Position numbers and translations under genes: made by a program. The notes beneath the pieces are model-generated. The model did not search any database, was not told where the DNA came from, and saw only the letters and a program-made list of their open reading frames with translations. Positions 16,506 to 24,379 of a stretch of DNA of 64,000 nt are shown here, one piece after another. Position 1 is the stretch's first letter, and the number at the start of each line of letters is the position of its first letter. Origin of the DNA: Bacillus sp. N13C7 (GTDB lineage: Bacteria; Bacillota; Bacilli; Bacillales; Bacillaceae); the NCBI RefSeq assembly GCF_026790065.1, contig NZ_JALAMO010000007.1, positions 184,829-248,828 on the forward strand, given 5' to 3'.

Positions 16506-18476
16506 ATGAGCAAAGTATTTGAATCTAAATCTTTAATTGAAGAAGCGAAGAGCAGAAAAAAGCAATATGAGACGCTTGAAGAGCAGCTGAACACGCTGAA
16601 AAAAGCGTTTCAGGAAGTGGCGGATTTAGGCGATAATTTTAAAGGCAAAGGCGCGGACAATATTAAAGCGTTCTTTCAGGGGCAGGGGGAAATCGTTGAC
16701 AGCTGGCTGACGCTTGTCTCTGCTCAAATTGCGTTTTTAAATGGCGTTTCAGGAGATATTAAAGATCAAGAACTGAATGATTCATATGTGGAAACTTCTT
16801 TTTTGGATCATGAGCTGCCCAATGGAGACCTGAAAGCCTCAGAGATAGTCTCCGCTCATAAAGAAGAAATCGATTCTATTTTGTCAGGCATCAGCGATAT
16901 TATTGATCTCGACATGTACACGCTTGACGACTATGCAGATAAGATGGGCGATGCCCAAAAAATCAGGCGTGACACGATTACGGCAGTCGATCAGCTTGAT
17001 GAATCCCTGACCACTGAATATCAAAATTTAGAATCTCTCGACAACGCAGTGCTCACCAAATATTCTGTTCTCATGCAGGCCACCAGCAATGGGAAGAGCG
17101 CATCCCCAATGTACTATGACAAAAAAGCCTTCCACAGCAATGAAGTCTACAAAAGCGTCATTGAAGTAGAAAAGCAAGGAACAACCTATATTGATGCAAA
17201 AGCCCAGCAAGCCGAAGCAAGACGGCTTCAGGAAAAGGCTGAAGAAGAAGCAAATAAACCATGGTACGAAAAAACATGGGATGGAGTTTGCAACTTTACT
17301 GGAGAAGTCACTGGCTATTATGATTATAAAAGAGCAACCGAAGGCGTTGATCCGGTTACCGGCGAAAAACTCTCCACCGCAGAACGAGTGACCGCAGGAG
17401 CTATGGCCGCTGCCGGATTCATACCGGTCGTCGGCTGGGCAGGCCGCGCCTTCAAAGGCGGAAAAGCCATCTACAAAACCGGAAAAGCGGCTATCGCGGC
17501 CGAACACGCTTTAGATGCCTACAAAACAGGCAAATCCTTAGACATTCTCAAAATGTCTGAAATGGGCGCATACGGCCTTGTTGCTTCAAACGGATTCTCA
17601 GAAGCCGTGACAGGAAGAGACATGTTTGGAAACAAAGTGTCTGAGGAGAAGCGGAAATCGGGCGCGCTGGAAGCGGCATTAAGCCTCGTTGGAGCCGGTG
17701 CATTGGCGAAACACATTGATAAAGGCATCCCGCTTGCAACCCATTCAAAAGTCCAAAAAGCAAACAAAACACTAGAGAAAGTAAAACAATTCAAAGTCCC
17801 AACAAACGTCCGCGTGTACGCAGAACGCCCAGTAACTCCGGAGGGCTTTACATTCGGAATCCCGACAGTACGTGTCGATGTGGAAAAGACGGCTGTTAAG
17901 GATCTTGGGATTGTGAAGATGGTTAGTAGTGGTAAAGGTATTAAGGGTACGGGTAAACGAAATAACATTGATATTGGAAAAGCTGATCTAGATGCACTGA
18001 GAAAGAAATGGAATGTTCCAGAAACTGAAACAATTGCAGTTGGAAAGACAGATATAAAAGGGTTAGAAGATTTGACTTTTAAAGGAGGTTCGCCGAAAGT
18101 CAGAAAAGAAGCTGGATTACCTGATTTAGATGAAATAATGCCTGACAGGAATATTAAAGCTCCAGGTAATAACCCATTGTTCACTAGGCATGCAGAAGAA
18201 GGAGTTCTGAATGAATTTGATTCAGCAGTAATAAAGGCAGATATAAAACCAGAAGATGTAACGGGAACATTAAGACTTCATCAATCGAATCCTTCCGGTG
18301 TATGTAGAAAGTGTTATCAGGGATTGGCAAACGATAAAGTTCCGCCTGGTGTATTAAAACAATTAAGTTTAAAATATCCCAATCTGAAAATTGAAGTAAC
18401 ATCGGAAATGGATGAAAGTATAAAAGTAACTGGTAGGCTTAATCTAATGATTAAAAATGGAAAGTATATTGAATAG
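16506..18476 (+). CDS. ywqJ: LXG polymorphic toxin YwqJ with deaminase-type tip
   Basis: A 656-residue secreted toxin. Residues 1-230 form the helical LXG domain for type VII export, followed by a charged linker and, near 290-345, a pre-toxin segment rich in Gly/Ala (TAGAMAAAGFIPVVGWAGRAFKGGKA). A conserved connector (GALEAALSLVGAGALAKHIDKG, about 387-408) leads to the variable tip. The tip (about 490-656) has His562 in RHAEEG and Cys600-x2-Cys603 in GVCRKCYQG, the zinc-binding HAE...CxxC signature of the YwqJ nucleic-acid deaminase family. Codon use becomes more AT-rich in the tip (from about 17920), a sign that tips are exchanged separately from the body. It is followed at once by its immunity gene ywqK. 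Likely used against competing Bacillus strains. Confidence 0.93.
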   Translation: MSKVFESKSLIEEAKSRKKQYETLEEQLNTLKKAFQEVADLGDNFKGKGADNIKAFFQGQGEIVDSWLTLVSAQIAFLNGVSGDIKDQELNDSYVETSFLDHELPNGDLKASEIVSAHKEEIDSILSGISDIIDLDMYTLDDYADKMGDAQKIRRDTITAVDQLDESLTTEYQNLESLDNAVLTKYSVLMQATSNGKSASPMYYDKKAFHSNEVYKSVIEVEKQGTTYIDAKAQQAEARRLQEKAEEEANKPWYEKTWDGVCNFTGEVTGYYDYKRATEGVDPVTGEKLSTAERVTAGAMAAAGFIPVVGWAGRAFKGGKAIYKTGKAAIAAEHALDAYKTGKSLDILKMSEMGAYGLVASNGFSEAVTGRDMFGNKVSEEKRKSGALEAALSLVGAGALAKHIDKGIPLATHSKVQKANKTLEKVKQFKVPTNVRVYAERPVTPEGFTFGIPTVRVDVEKTAVKDLGIVKMVSSGKGIKGTGKRNNIDIGKADLDALRKKWNVPETETIAVGKTDIKGLEDLTFKGGSPKVRKEAGLPDLDEIMPDRNIKAPGNNPLFTRHAEEGVLNEFDSAVIKADIKPEDVTGTLRLHQSNPSGVCRKCYQGLANDKVPPGVLKQLSLKYPNLKIEVTSEMDESIKVTGRLNLMIKNGKYIE

Positions 18477-18489
18477 TTGGAGGTTAATT

Positions 18490-19002
18490 ATGGCTAATAC
18501 AAATTTCAGTAGTTTAACAGAAGACGGTAAAGTAGTATTTTTCCTTGGACTTTCAGAAAAAGTTTTGACGGTATTTTCTCAAAAGGAAGATCAAGTTTTA
18601 GCTCAGAAAGTTATATATAAATGTTGGGATTGGCTAAAAGAAAAAGAAAATATAGGGGATATTCTTTATGAATCACTAGATAATGAAGAAAATGGGATAA
18701 CATTACTTCAAGAGATGTCAGTTAATGAAACAGATGTAACAGCTTGGAACTGTATTATAGATGCAGTTGCTTATACTAGTAGAAAAGCATATGAAAGAGA
18801 AGGCGTCAAATATTATCCTGAACCAATTGCTTTAGTTGATGATACATTAGTAGACCATTTTATGGATTGTTTTACAAAATGCATAGATAATGCAGATAGT
18901 TATATTAGAAAAATGAATATTTTATTGGATAGATACAAGAATGGGAACATTGCGAGTGATCTACGGACAGAGGTTTTAAGGGAACTTCAAATACAAAACT
19001 AA
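18490..19002 (+). CDS. ywqK: Immunity protein YwqK
   Basis: A 170-residue acidic cytosolic protein starting MANTNFSSLTEDGKVVFFLGLSE, 13 bases after the toxin stop and preceded by TTGGAGG. Position and AT-rich composition (matching the toxin tip) mark it as the cognate immunity protein of YwqJ; the sequence looks like the Imm6-type family, from recall only. In strain 168 YwqK is somewhat shorter, as I remember. It should bind and inhibit the deaminase tip inside the producer. Confidence 0.82.
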   Translation: MANTNFSSLTEDGKVVFFLGLSEKVLTVFSQKEDQVLAQKVIYKCWDWLKEKENIGDILYESLDNEENGITLLQEMSVNETDVTAWNCIIDAVAYTSRKAYEREGVKYYPEPIALVDDTLVDHFMDCFTKCIDNADSYIRKMNILLDRYKNGNIASDLRTEVLRELQIQN

Positions 19003-19065
19003 TTATTTACTCAATTGAAAAGGATGTTTGCAGTTAATAGTTGCAGGAATTCCTAATGCATAGAA

Positions 19066-19111
19066 AAAAGCACTTGATTTCCTTTTAGGCAACAAGTGCT
19101 TTTGTTTTTTA
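19066..19111 (+). terminator. Terminator of the ywqHIJK operon
   Basis: AAAAGCACTTG / CAAGTGCTTTT 11-bp stem, 16-base loop, then GTTTTTT. Confidence 0.85.
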
Positions 19112-19185
19112 CAAAGTACTTATGCTTGAAAAATTAAAAATGTTTACTTGAAATAGATAATTCGTAATGGCTGTGCCTCGTGAAA

Positions 19186-19399
19186 TCGGTGGCGAAGTCA
19201 CTGGTTATTATGATTTAAAAAAACCGAAGGCGTTGACCGGTTACCGGAGAAAAAACTCTCCACCGCAGAACGTGTGACCGCAGGAGCTATGGCCGCAGCT
19301 GGATTCATGCCGGTCGTCGGCTGGGCAGGGCCGTGCTTTCAAAGGCGGAAAAGCCATCTGCAAAACTAGAAAAGCGGTTAGAAGAGGAAAACGGGTGCG
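19186..19399 (+). pseudogene. Decayed fragment of a second LXG toxin body
   Basis: These bases repeat, at high identity, the middle of ywqJ (about 17303-17480, GEVTGYYDYKRATEG... to GRAFKGGKAIYKTG). The copy has a TAA where ywqJ has Tyr-Lys, lost two bases in the GVDPVTGE codons, gained a G in the GWAGRA codons, and then jumps by a deletion of about 45 codons to the connector RKTGALEA. The LXG export domain is absent altogether. It is the rotten 5' part of the toxin whose tip follows at 19400. Confidence 0.85.
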
Positions 19400-20245
19400 T
19401 TGGAAGCAGTGTTAAGCCTGGTTGGAGCCGGTGCATTGGCGAAACATATAGATAAAGGCATACCGCTTGCTAAATCGCCACAAGTAGCAAAAGTTGAAAA
19501 AGGGAGAAAGATTCTAGATCAAGTAAAAGAATTCAAAGTGCCGACGAATGTGAAAATTCGTGTCCACAAGACTGTCACACCGGATGGGACAACTTTCCCA
19601 ATTGTTCACGCTGATGTGAAAACGAAAGCTGTGAAAGATCTTGGGGTTGTGAAGATGGTGGGTAGAGGTAGCAGTGGAAGCACTACCACAAGATTAATTC
19701 CAGGGACCCCAGGAAAGGTTACAGGGGGGAGTTCAACTAAATTAGGTAAAAATATGTTTGAGCAAATGGGACTTCCACGTTCAACAAAACGTACTCCATA
19801 TCAGGCTCAACATATTATCCCGAAGGAGTTTCGAAGTCATCCTGTTTTGAAGAAGTTAGGAATGGATATGGATGATGCGTCAAATGGCTTTTTCTTAAGG
19901 GTCCCGGATGATGATATAAGTGCTACTTCACGGCATAAGGGATATCATTCAGTTTATAGTAGTTTTGTGAGAAAAAAATTAGATGAGATTAATGTTAACC
20001 AAAGTGTAGACGTCATTGAAAAACAGGTATATGATTTACAACAAAAATTAAGAGAATTACAAGAAAAAGGGTTGCCTCTTTATATGAGGGATGATTATTT
20101 AGAAACAGAATTAAAGAAAATAAAGGAGAAAGGATTAGAAGCATATAAACTAGAAAGGAAAGAAGATAGCGCCTCAAGAAAACCCGTTTGGAAAAGAGGC
20201 GGTGGAGCAACAGTTGATCTTTGGGAAAGGTGGTATAACAAGTAA
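19400..20245 (+). CDS. Orphan toxin tip, AHH-like HNH nuclease
   Basis: An open frame of 281 residues that begins inside the connector shared with YwqJ (LEAVLSLVGAGALAKHIDKGIPLA) and continues into a different tip. The tip shows the HNH/AHH nuclease pattern: AQHIIPKEF (Ala136, His138), DDASNGFFLRVP (Asn162) and RHKGYHSVYSSF (His179, His183). All expected metal and catalytic positions are present, so the domain itself looks intact. There is no export domain and no good ribosome binding site at the TTG 19400; it is probably silent, or a donor of an alternative tip for recombination into ywqJ through the shared connector. It overlaps the next gene by one base (TAATG). Confidence 0.8.
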   Translation: MEAVLSLVGAGALAKHIDKGIPLAKSPQVAKVEKGRKILDQVKEFKVPTNVKIRVHKTVTPDGTTFPIVHADVKTKAVKDLGVVKMVGRGSSGSTTTRLIPGTPGKVTGGSSTKLGKNMFEQMGLPRSTKRTPYQAQHIIPKEFRSHPVLKKLGMDMDDASNGFFLRVPDDDISATSRHKGYHSVYSSFVRKKLDEINVNQSVDVIEKQVYDLQQKLRELQEKGLPLYMRDDYLETELKKIKEKGLEAYKLERKEDSASRKPVWKRGGGATVDLWERWYNK

Positions 20246-20730
20246 TGAATTTTGGAAAATATCATAATCTGGTGGAAGAGGTAATTGAATTTTCAAAAAC
20301 CTTCAAGCCTATAAATTCAGTTAATGTATCTAATTTTACTCAAATAATTAATGACCAAGAAAAGGCTGAATACTTGGCTTATGAAGAAGTATATGGAGAA
20401 GATGAGTATACATGGAAAGATATAAGGGAAATTGAAATGAGTGAAGTATGGGAGCGGTTTTACGAATTAGAAGATAATCAAAAGCCGGAAAATATAGACG
20501 CATTATTAGATATTTTTTCTGAGAGCATCAGACATGCTTCTACTGAATTCAAGACTTTTTTTGAGGATATAGTAGCTGACCTAAACAATTGTGCTATTAA
20601 TAGAGCAATTAATGGTAATACAAATAATTTTTTTGAAAAGGTTTTTGAAATTTATAAAGCGGGTTATTTCCCGTGTGGTTGGAATGGCGATTATCCTAAC
20701 GGGAATTTTATCGTTTTTAATAAAGGTTAA
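20245..20730 (+). CDS. Putative immunity protein of the orphan AHH-like tip
   Basis: A 161-residue acidic, soluble protein (MNFGKYHNLVEEVIEFSK...), translationally coupled to the toxin tip by the TAATG overlap; AAAGGTGG ahead serves as ribosome binding site. It ends with the segment FPCGWNGDYPNGNFIVF. I do not recognise the family, and call it immunity by position, size, charge and AT-rich composition. Retaining it would protect the strain from relatives that still deliver this nuclease. Confidence 0.75.
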   Translation: MNFGKYHNLVEEVIEFSKTFKPINSVNVSNFTQIINDQEKAEYLAYEEVYGEDEYTWKDIREIEMSEVWERFYELEDNQKPENIDALLDIFSESIRHASTEFKTFFEDIVADLNNCAINRAINGNTNNFFEKVFEIYKAGYFPCGWNGDYPNGNFIVFNKG

Positions 20731-20744
20731 GAGAGGTTTTCAAG

Positions 20745-20785
20745 AAACGTCAGTCTATGGACACCAAGGGCTGGCGTTTTTGTTT
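20745..20785 (+). terminator. Terminator after the orphan toxin/immunity pair
   Basis: AAACGTCAG / CTGGCGTTT stem with one G-U pair, followed by TTTTTG. Confidence 0.75.
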
Positions 20786-20872
20786 CTCATTGTATACAGC
20801 TTTCAATAGGAGGTTAACGTTAGAAGTGCCTTGTTTACTGATATATTAGAATAGTTTAAATTTCTTTCTAGG

Positions 20873-20901
20873 TTGTCAATTGGCAGATTTTTTAGAATAA
20901 T
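20873..20901 (+). promoter_or_regulatory. Sigma-A promoter candidate for the 217-residue ORF
   Basis: TTGTCA and AATAAT are separated by 17 bases; the ORF start with its strong ribosome binding site follows 15 bases later. Confidence 0.5.
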
Positions 20902-20915
20902 GAAGGAGAAGCGGG

Positions 20916-21569
20916 ATGGAAAGAGATCATATTTCTCAACTGCAGCCATTAAAAATCTGTAATGGCTGGTCTGTAGTTCTGAACAATTTATGTTCAGAAA
21001 AAAGAATGCAAGAAAAATGTGAATTACTAATACTACAAAATGAAAAACGTAATGCTGTTATGAAGGCAGTATATGAAAATAATCAATACCATATCAAAGT
21101 AGCTGGCTTAAAAATAGATAAGATTTATGAAGATGAGTCTTTTGATGAAATAGAACAATTATTAGAAGAGTTAGAATATCAAATCTGGAGTGTGGGAAGC
21201 GGGGTTTTAGAGGGTTTGCAGCCACTAAGCCAACAGATTCCCAATTTTTTAAGGCTAAAGATACCGGCTGGTTGGACTGTTGATTACATTACATTAAAGG
21301 ATACTGATCCTAAGAAGCTAGAGGCAAATGATGATGCTTGGTTATTTGACTTTAATCAAGATCTCCTGCAGATTTCTCATAAGACAAAAAATTTGCTGCT
21401 TGACGTAGGGTGGTACCCAGAAGGGGATCCAACCGGAAGCTATGGGATTGAATTGATAAAAAACGAAGATTGGGAAAATCCTTTAGAGGATATTATGTGT
21501 ACTGAACTTAAAGAATTAATTAAACAATTGGATTATATTTTTATGAAAGAAATGAAAAATGAATATTAA
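20916..21569 (+). CDS. Stand-alone immunity-like protein
   Basis: A 217-residue acidic cytosolic protein (MERDHISQLQPLKICNGWSVV...), start ATG with AAGGAGAAGCGGG. It has its own promoter-like sequence and a perfect terminator, and no toxin upstream. The aromatic and acidic C-terminal half (DVGWYPEGDPTGSYGIEL) and its place at the end of an LXG toxin cluster suggest an orphan immunity protein. I do not recognise the family; another function is possible. Confidence 0.68.
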   Translation: MERDHISQLQPLKICNGWSVVLNNLCSEKRMQEKCELLILQNEKRNAVMKAVYENNQYHIKVAGLKIDKIYEDESFDEIEQLLEELEYQIWSVGSGVLEGLQPLSQQIPNFLRLKIPAGWTVDYITLKDTDPKKLEANDDAWLFDFNQDLLQISHKTKNLLLDVGWYPEGDPTGSYGIELIKNEDWENPLEDIMCTELKELIKQLDYIFMKEMKNEY

Positions 21570-21570
21570 T

Positions 21571-21600
21571 AAAAAAGCAGATTATACTATCTGCTTTTTT
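21571..21600 (+). terminator. Terminator after the 217-residue ORF
   Basis: Perfect 12-bp inverted repeat AAAAAAGCAGAT / ATCTGCTTTTTT with a six-base loop. Confidence 0.93.
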
Positions 21601-21675
21601 CAATGATATAATTTGGTGTCATTGCTAGAATCGACATGCAGGACAATTGAGCGCGAAGAGAGGGAAACAAGTAAA

Positions 21676-22422
21676 ATGGAAATACATCAAATTCACGATT
21701 TTCATCTAAAAGATGAATCGGATATTGTTCAAACACAACAATCCCTTAAAAATCGTATCAACCTATCCCCCACGATCCATCCAGACTCCATCAAAACCTG
21801 CGCAGGCGTCGACCTTGCCTATTGGGAACAGGACGGAGAACCGTATGGAGTGTGCAGTATCATCGTCATTGACGCTGATACAAAAGAAGTTATTGAAAAA
21901 GTGCACAGCATGGGGAAAATCAGCGTGCCGTATGTGTCTGGTTTCCTTGCGTTTCGCGAGCTGCCGCTAATCATCGAGGCGGCCAAAAAGCTGGAGACGG
22001 AACCGGATGTGTTTTTGTTTGATGGCAACGGGTATCTGCATTACAACCATATGGGCGTTGCCACCCATGCGGCTTTTTTTCTGGGTAAGCCGACAATTGG
22101 GATTGCGAAAACCTATCTCAAAATCAAAGGCTGTGATTTCATAATGCCTGAAAATGAAGTCGGTTCATACACAGATATTATCATTGGCGGTGAGGTATAT
22201 GGCCGGGCGCTGCGGACGCGGCGGGACGTGAAGCCTATTTTCTTGTCTTGCGGACATAACATTGATTTAGAAAGCAGCTATCAAATCACGATGAGCATGA
22301 TCAGTCATGAAAGCAGACTGCCGATCCCTGTCCGCCTTGCTGACCTTGAAACACATGTCTTGCGAACGTTTTATCAGAAAAACACAGGTAACACTTGCAG
22401 GCCCGGAGCTGCAAGTTTTTAA
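21676..22422 (+). CDS. nfi: Endonuclease V (deoxyinosine 3' endonuclease)
   Basis: A 248-residue Nfi (YwqL). The family motifs are clear: AGVDLAYW (catalytic Asp at about 40), FLFDGNGYLHYNHMGVATH and GKPTIGIAKTYLK. The enzyme nicks DNA near deaminated bases, chiefly inosine, for alternative excision repair. The ORF begins upstream at 21613 but ATG 21676 begins the conserved sequence, with GAGAGGG eleven bases before. The last ten or so residues (NTCRPGAAS) are encoded by a terminator hairpin; the B. subtilis 168 protein is about ten residues shorter, so the stop codon may have moved. Next to the deaminase toxin ywqJ the position is suggestive but is conserved in the species and may be chance. 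Confidence 0.93.
   Translation: MEIHQIHDFHLKDESDIVQTQQSLKNRINLSPTIHPDSIKTCAGVDLAYWEQDGEPYGVCSIIVIDADTKEVIEKVHSMGKISVPYVSGFLAFRELPLIIEAAKKLETEPDVFLFDGNGYLHYNHMGVATHAAFFLGKPTIGIAKTYLKIKGCDFIMPENEVGSYTDIIIGGEVYGRALRTRRDVKPIFLSCGHNIDLESSYQITMSMISHESRLPIPVRLADLETHVLRTFYQKNTGNTCRPGAASF
22393..22421 (+). terminator. Terminator overlapping the nfi 3' end
   Basis: ACTTGCAG / CTGCAAGT stem with eight-base loop followed by TTTTTAATT; the nfi stop codon lies in the T-run. Confidence 0.8.
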
Positions 22423-22521
22423 TTAATTCCTATATATAGGCAGCCTTCGGCTTAAACATCGATTCGCCTCATGCTGTCAATCTGGGAGAATGAGAGAAAC
22501 CCTATATTGCAGGGCCAAAAT

Positions 22522-22549
22522 AAAAAAGCACCTTTAGAGGTGCTTTTTT
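22522..22549. terminator. Bidirectional terminator downstream of ywrA
   Basis: AAAAAAGCACCT / AGGTGCTTTTTT perfect 12-bp stem, four-base loop, symmetrical A and T runs; abuts the ywrA stop codon. Confidence 0.93.
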
Positions 22550-23086
22550 CTATAAATGAGGGATCACAAGCCCCCCATACAAAAACGCCGCGATAATCAG
22601 GAATGCGGGATGCATCTTGAACTTTGTCATGGCGAGGAGGGAAATTCCCGCAATCACGATCGATTGAACCCAGCCAATCGCCTGGATGCCGTCTGCGCCG
22701 ATTTGCCAGGTAAGAATGAGCATCATGACCGCGATGACAGGCTGCACGGACAGCGTCATGCCCTTGATAACAGGAGATTGGCGGAAGCGCTGGATGATGC
22801 GCAGCAGGACGATCAATGCGAGCGCCGACGGTACAACGGTTGCGATCAGGGCAATCAGGAAGCCGGGCCACCCGCCTGCGCTGTAGCCGACATATGCGGC
22901 GATTTTGGTGGCGATCGGGCCCGGCAATGCGTTCGCAAGTGCGAGCATGTTTGAGAATTGGTCGTTTGACAGCCAGCCGTATCTGTTTACGACTTCTTCA
23001 AACATCAGCGGGATAGACGCGGGGCCGCCGCCGTATCCGAGTACGTTTGCAATAAAAAATGCCATAAATAAATACATCATGATCAT
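22550..23086 (-). CDS. ywrA: Short-chain chromate transporter subunit YwrA
   Basis: A 178-residue single CHR-domain membrane protein: the conserved GYGGGPASIPL, NALPGPIATKIAAYVG and GWPG motifs and about five or six membrane helices. Short-chain CHR proteins work as a pair of antiparallel halves; the partner is ywrB, whose stop overlaps this start by four bases (ATGA). Such pairs export chromate. In strain 168 ywqM, ywqN and ywqO lie between this gene and nfi; here they are missing. Confidence 0.92.
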   Translation of the reverse strand: MIMMYLFMAFFIANVLGYGGGPASIPLMFEEVVNRYGWLSNDQFSNMLALANALPGPIATKIAAYVGYSAGGWPGFLIALIATVVPSALALIVLLRIIQRFRQSPVIKGMTLSVQPVIAVMMLILTWQIGADGIQAIGWVQSIVIAGISLLAMTKFKMHPAFLIIAAFLYGGLVIPHL

Positions 23087-23676
23087 GAGGCCGACATTCC
23101 TTTATCTTTTGAATGTTTATTTGTGATTTTGTCTTTCAGTTTAAAATGAAACGCCCCGTACGCTAAGAAAATGATAATGACAAGACCTGGATTGATCTGT
23201 AAAGTTTGCAGTCCGATAAAAGCGATGATGAAAAACAGGATGCCAGTGACCCAGCCGAAACCTTTAAGCGTTTTTTGACCAAACTCGTACGCCATGATGC
23301 CGAGCATTACCGCAATCACCGGGGTGACGGCACCTATCATGCCTGCAACAACTGCTGAATGGCTTAGCACGTTTACAGCTGCAAACAATCCTACCATCGC
23401 AAGGCATGTAGGCAGAATATGAGCGAGGGTTGCCACGATTGCGCCCAACGTGCCTTTTAGTTTGAACCCAAGGTACGCGGCCATTTTTGTGGCTATCGGT
23501 CCGGGAAGCGCATTGGCGATCGCTAATATTTCTCCGAATTCATCATCATCAATCCATTTATATTTATTCACCGCTTCATGGCGAATCAGCGGAATCACGG
23601 AAGGTCCGCCCCCAAACCCTAATATTCCTGTGCGCACCATTGCGGCCGTCATATCCCGATATGGATGGTTTTTCAT
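23083..23676 (-). CDS. ywrB: Short-chain chromate transporter subunit YwrB
   Basis: A 197-residue CHR-domain membrane protein with GFGGGPSVIPLIRHEAVNKY and NALPGPIATKMAAYLG motifs, about six helices, and a Lys/Asp-rich cytoplasmic tail. Homologous to and coupled with ywrA. ATG 23676 has GGAGAGAAACAA before it. It forms an operon with the Lrp-type regulator ywrC upstream, 13 bases away. Confidence 0.92.
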   Translation of the reverse strand: MKNHPYRDMTAAMVRTGILGFGGGPSVIPLIRHEAVNKYKWIDDDEFGEILAIANALPGPIATKMAAYLGFKLKGTLGAIVATLAHILPTCLAMVGLFAAVNVLSHSAVVAGMIGAVTPVIAVMLGIMAYEFGQKTLKGFGWVTGILFFIIAFIGLQTLQINPGLVIIIFLAYGAFHFKLKDKITNKHSKDKGMSAS

Positions 23677-23689
23677 TTGTTTCTCTCCT

Positions 23690-24166
23690 TTACAGCTTCA
23701 TGCCCATACGGCTTTTGTAGCGTTTGATGAGCATCTGGCAATCAACGCTGACGACGCCTCGCAGCGGATACAGCCGTTTTGTTAAAAACTCTTCCATTTC
23801 CTGATCGTTGGCAAAGATCCCATGCATATGCAGCTTGCTCGGGCCTGTCATGTGATATAGGCTGGTGACCGCAGGCTCTTTTTCAAGCTTAAGTGCCACC
23901 TCTTCTAAAAATTGCGGCTCGACCTCGACATTAAAAAACACGGATACATGGATGCCGATTTTAGCGGGATTGATGACTGCGGTGAATTTTTCAATCACAC
24001 CGGCTTCGATTAATTGGTTTATTCGAGCCTGGACAGCGACCCGTGATAAATCGACTCTTTTGCCAAGATCCGTATAAGATATCCTGCCTTCCTCGTGTAA
24101 AATGGTGAGAATTTGTTTGTCGATCTCATCAAGAACAAGGTTGGGAATTTGATATTCCTCACTCAA
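23690..24166 (-). CDS. ywrC: Lrp/AsnC-family regulator YwrC
   Basis: A regulator of about 158 residues: N-terminal HTH ([38 protein letters not shown]) and a C-terminal RAM/ligand domain. The frame is open to 24253 (187 residues), but no ribosome binding site precedes the ATGs there; TTG 24166 follows AGGTGG and fits the length I remember for YwrC. It is the first gene of the operon with the chromate transporters and is reported as their regulator in B. subtilis. Start choice is uncertain. Confidence 0.85.
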   Translation of the reverse strand: MSEEYQIPNLVLDEIDKQILTILHEEGRISYTDLGKRVDLSRVAVQARINQLIEAGVIEKFTAVINPAKIGIHVSVFFNVEVEPQFLEEVALKLEKEPAVTSLYHMTGPSKLHMHGIFANDQEMEEFLTKRLYPLRGVVSVDCQMLIKRYKSRMGMKL

Positions 24167-24379
24167 TTGTTCCACCTGCTTTCGTAGCCTTTTAGACATC
24201 ATTTTATCACAAAAAGTTACGTTTTGAATGAAAAAGTTTTCATTTGTTTTCAAAATGAATAGAAATAAACCTTGTTGTTTGCGAAAAGGAGAAAGTTCGT
24301 CAGTTTTTCTGCCGGATCAGTAGATGCAATACATCAGGCTCCCTATACTGAAGAAAATCTCTTAAAAAGGGGACTTGTG

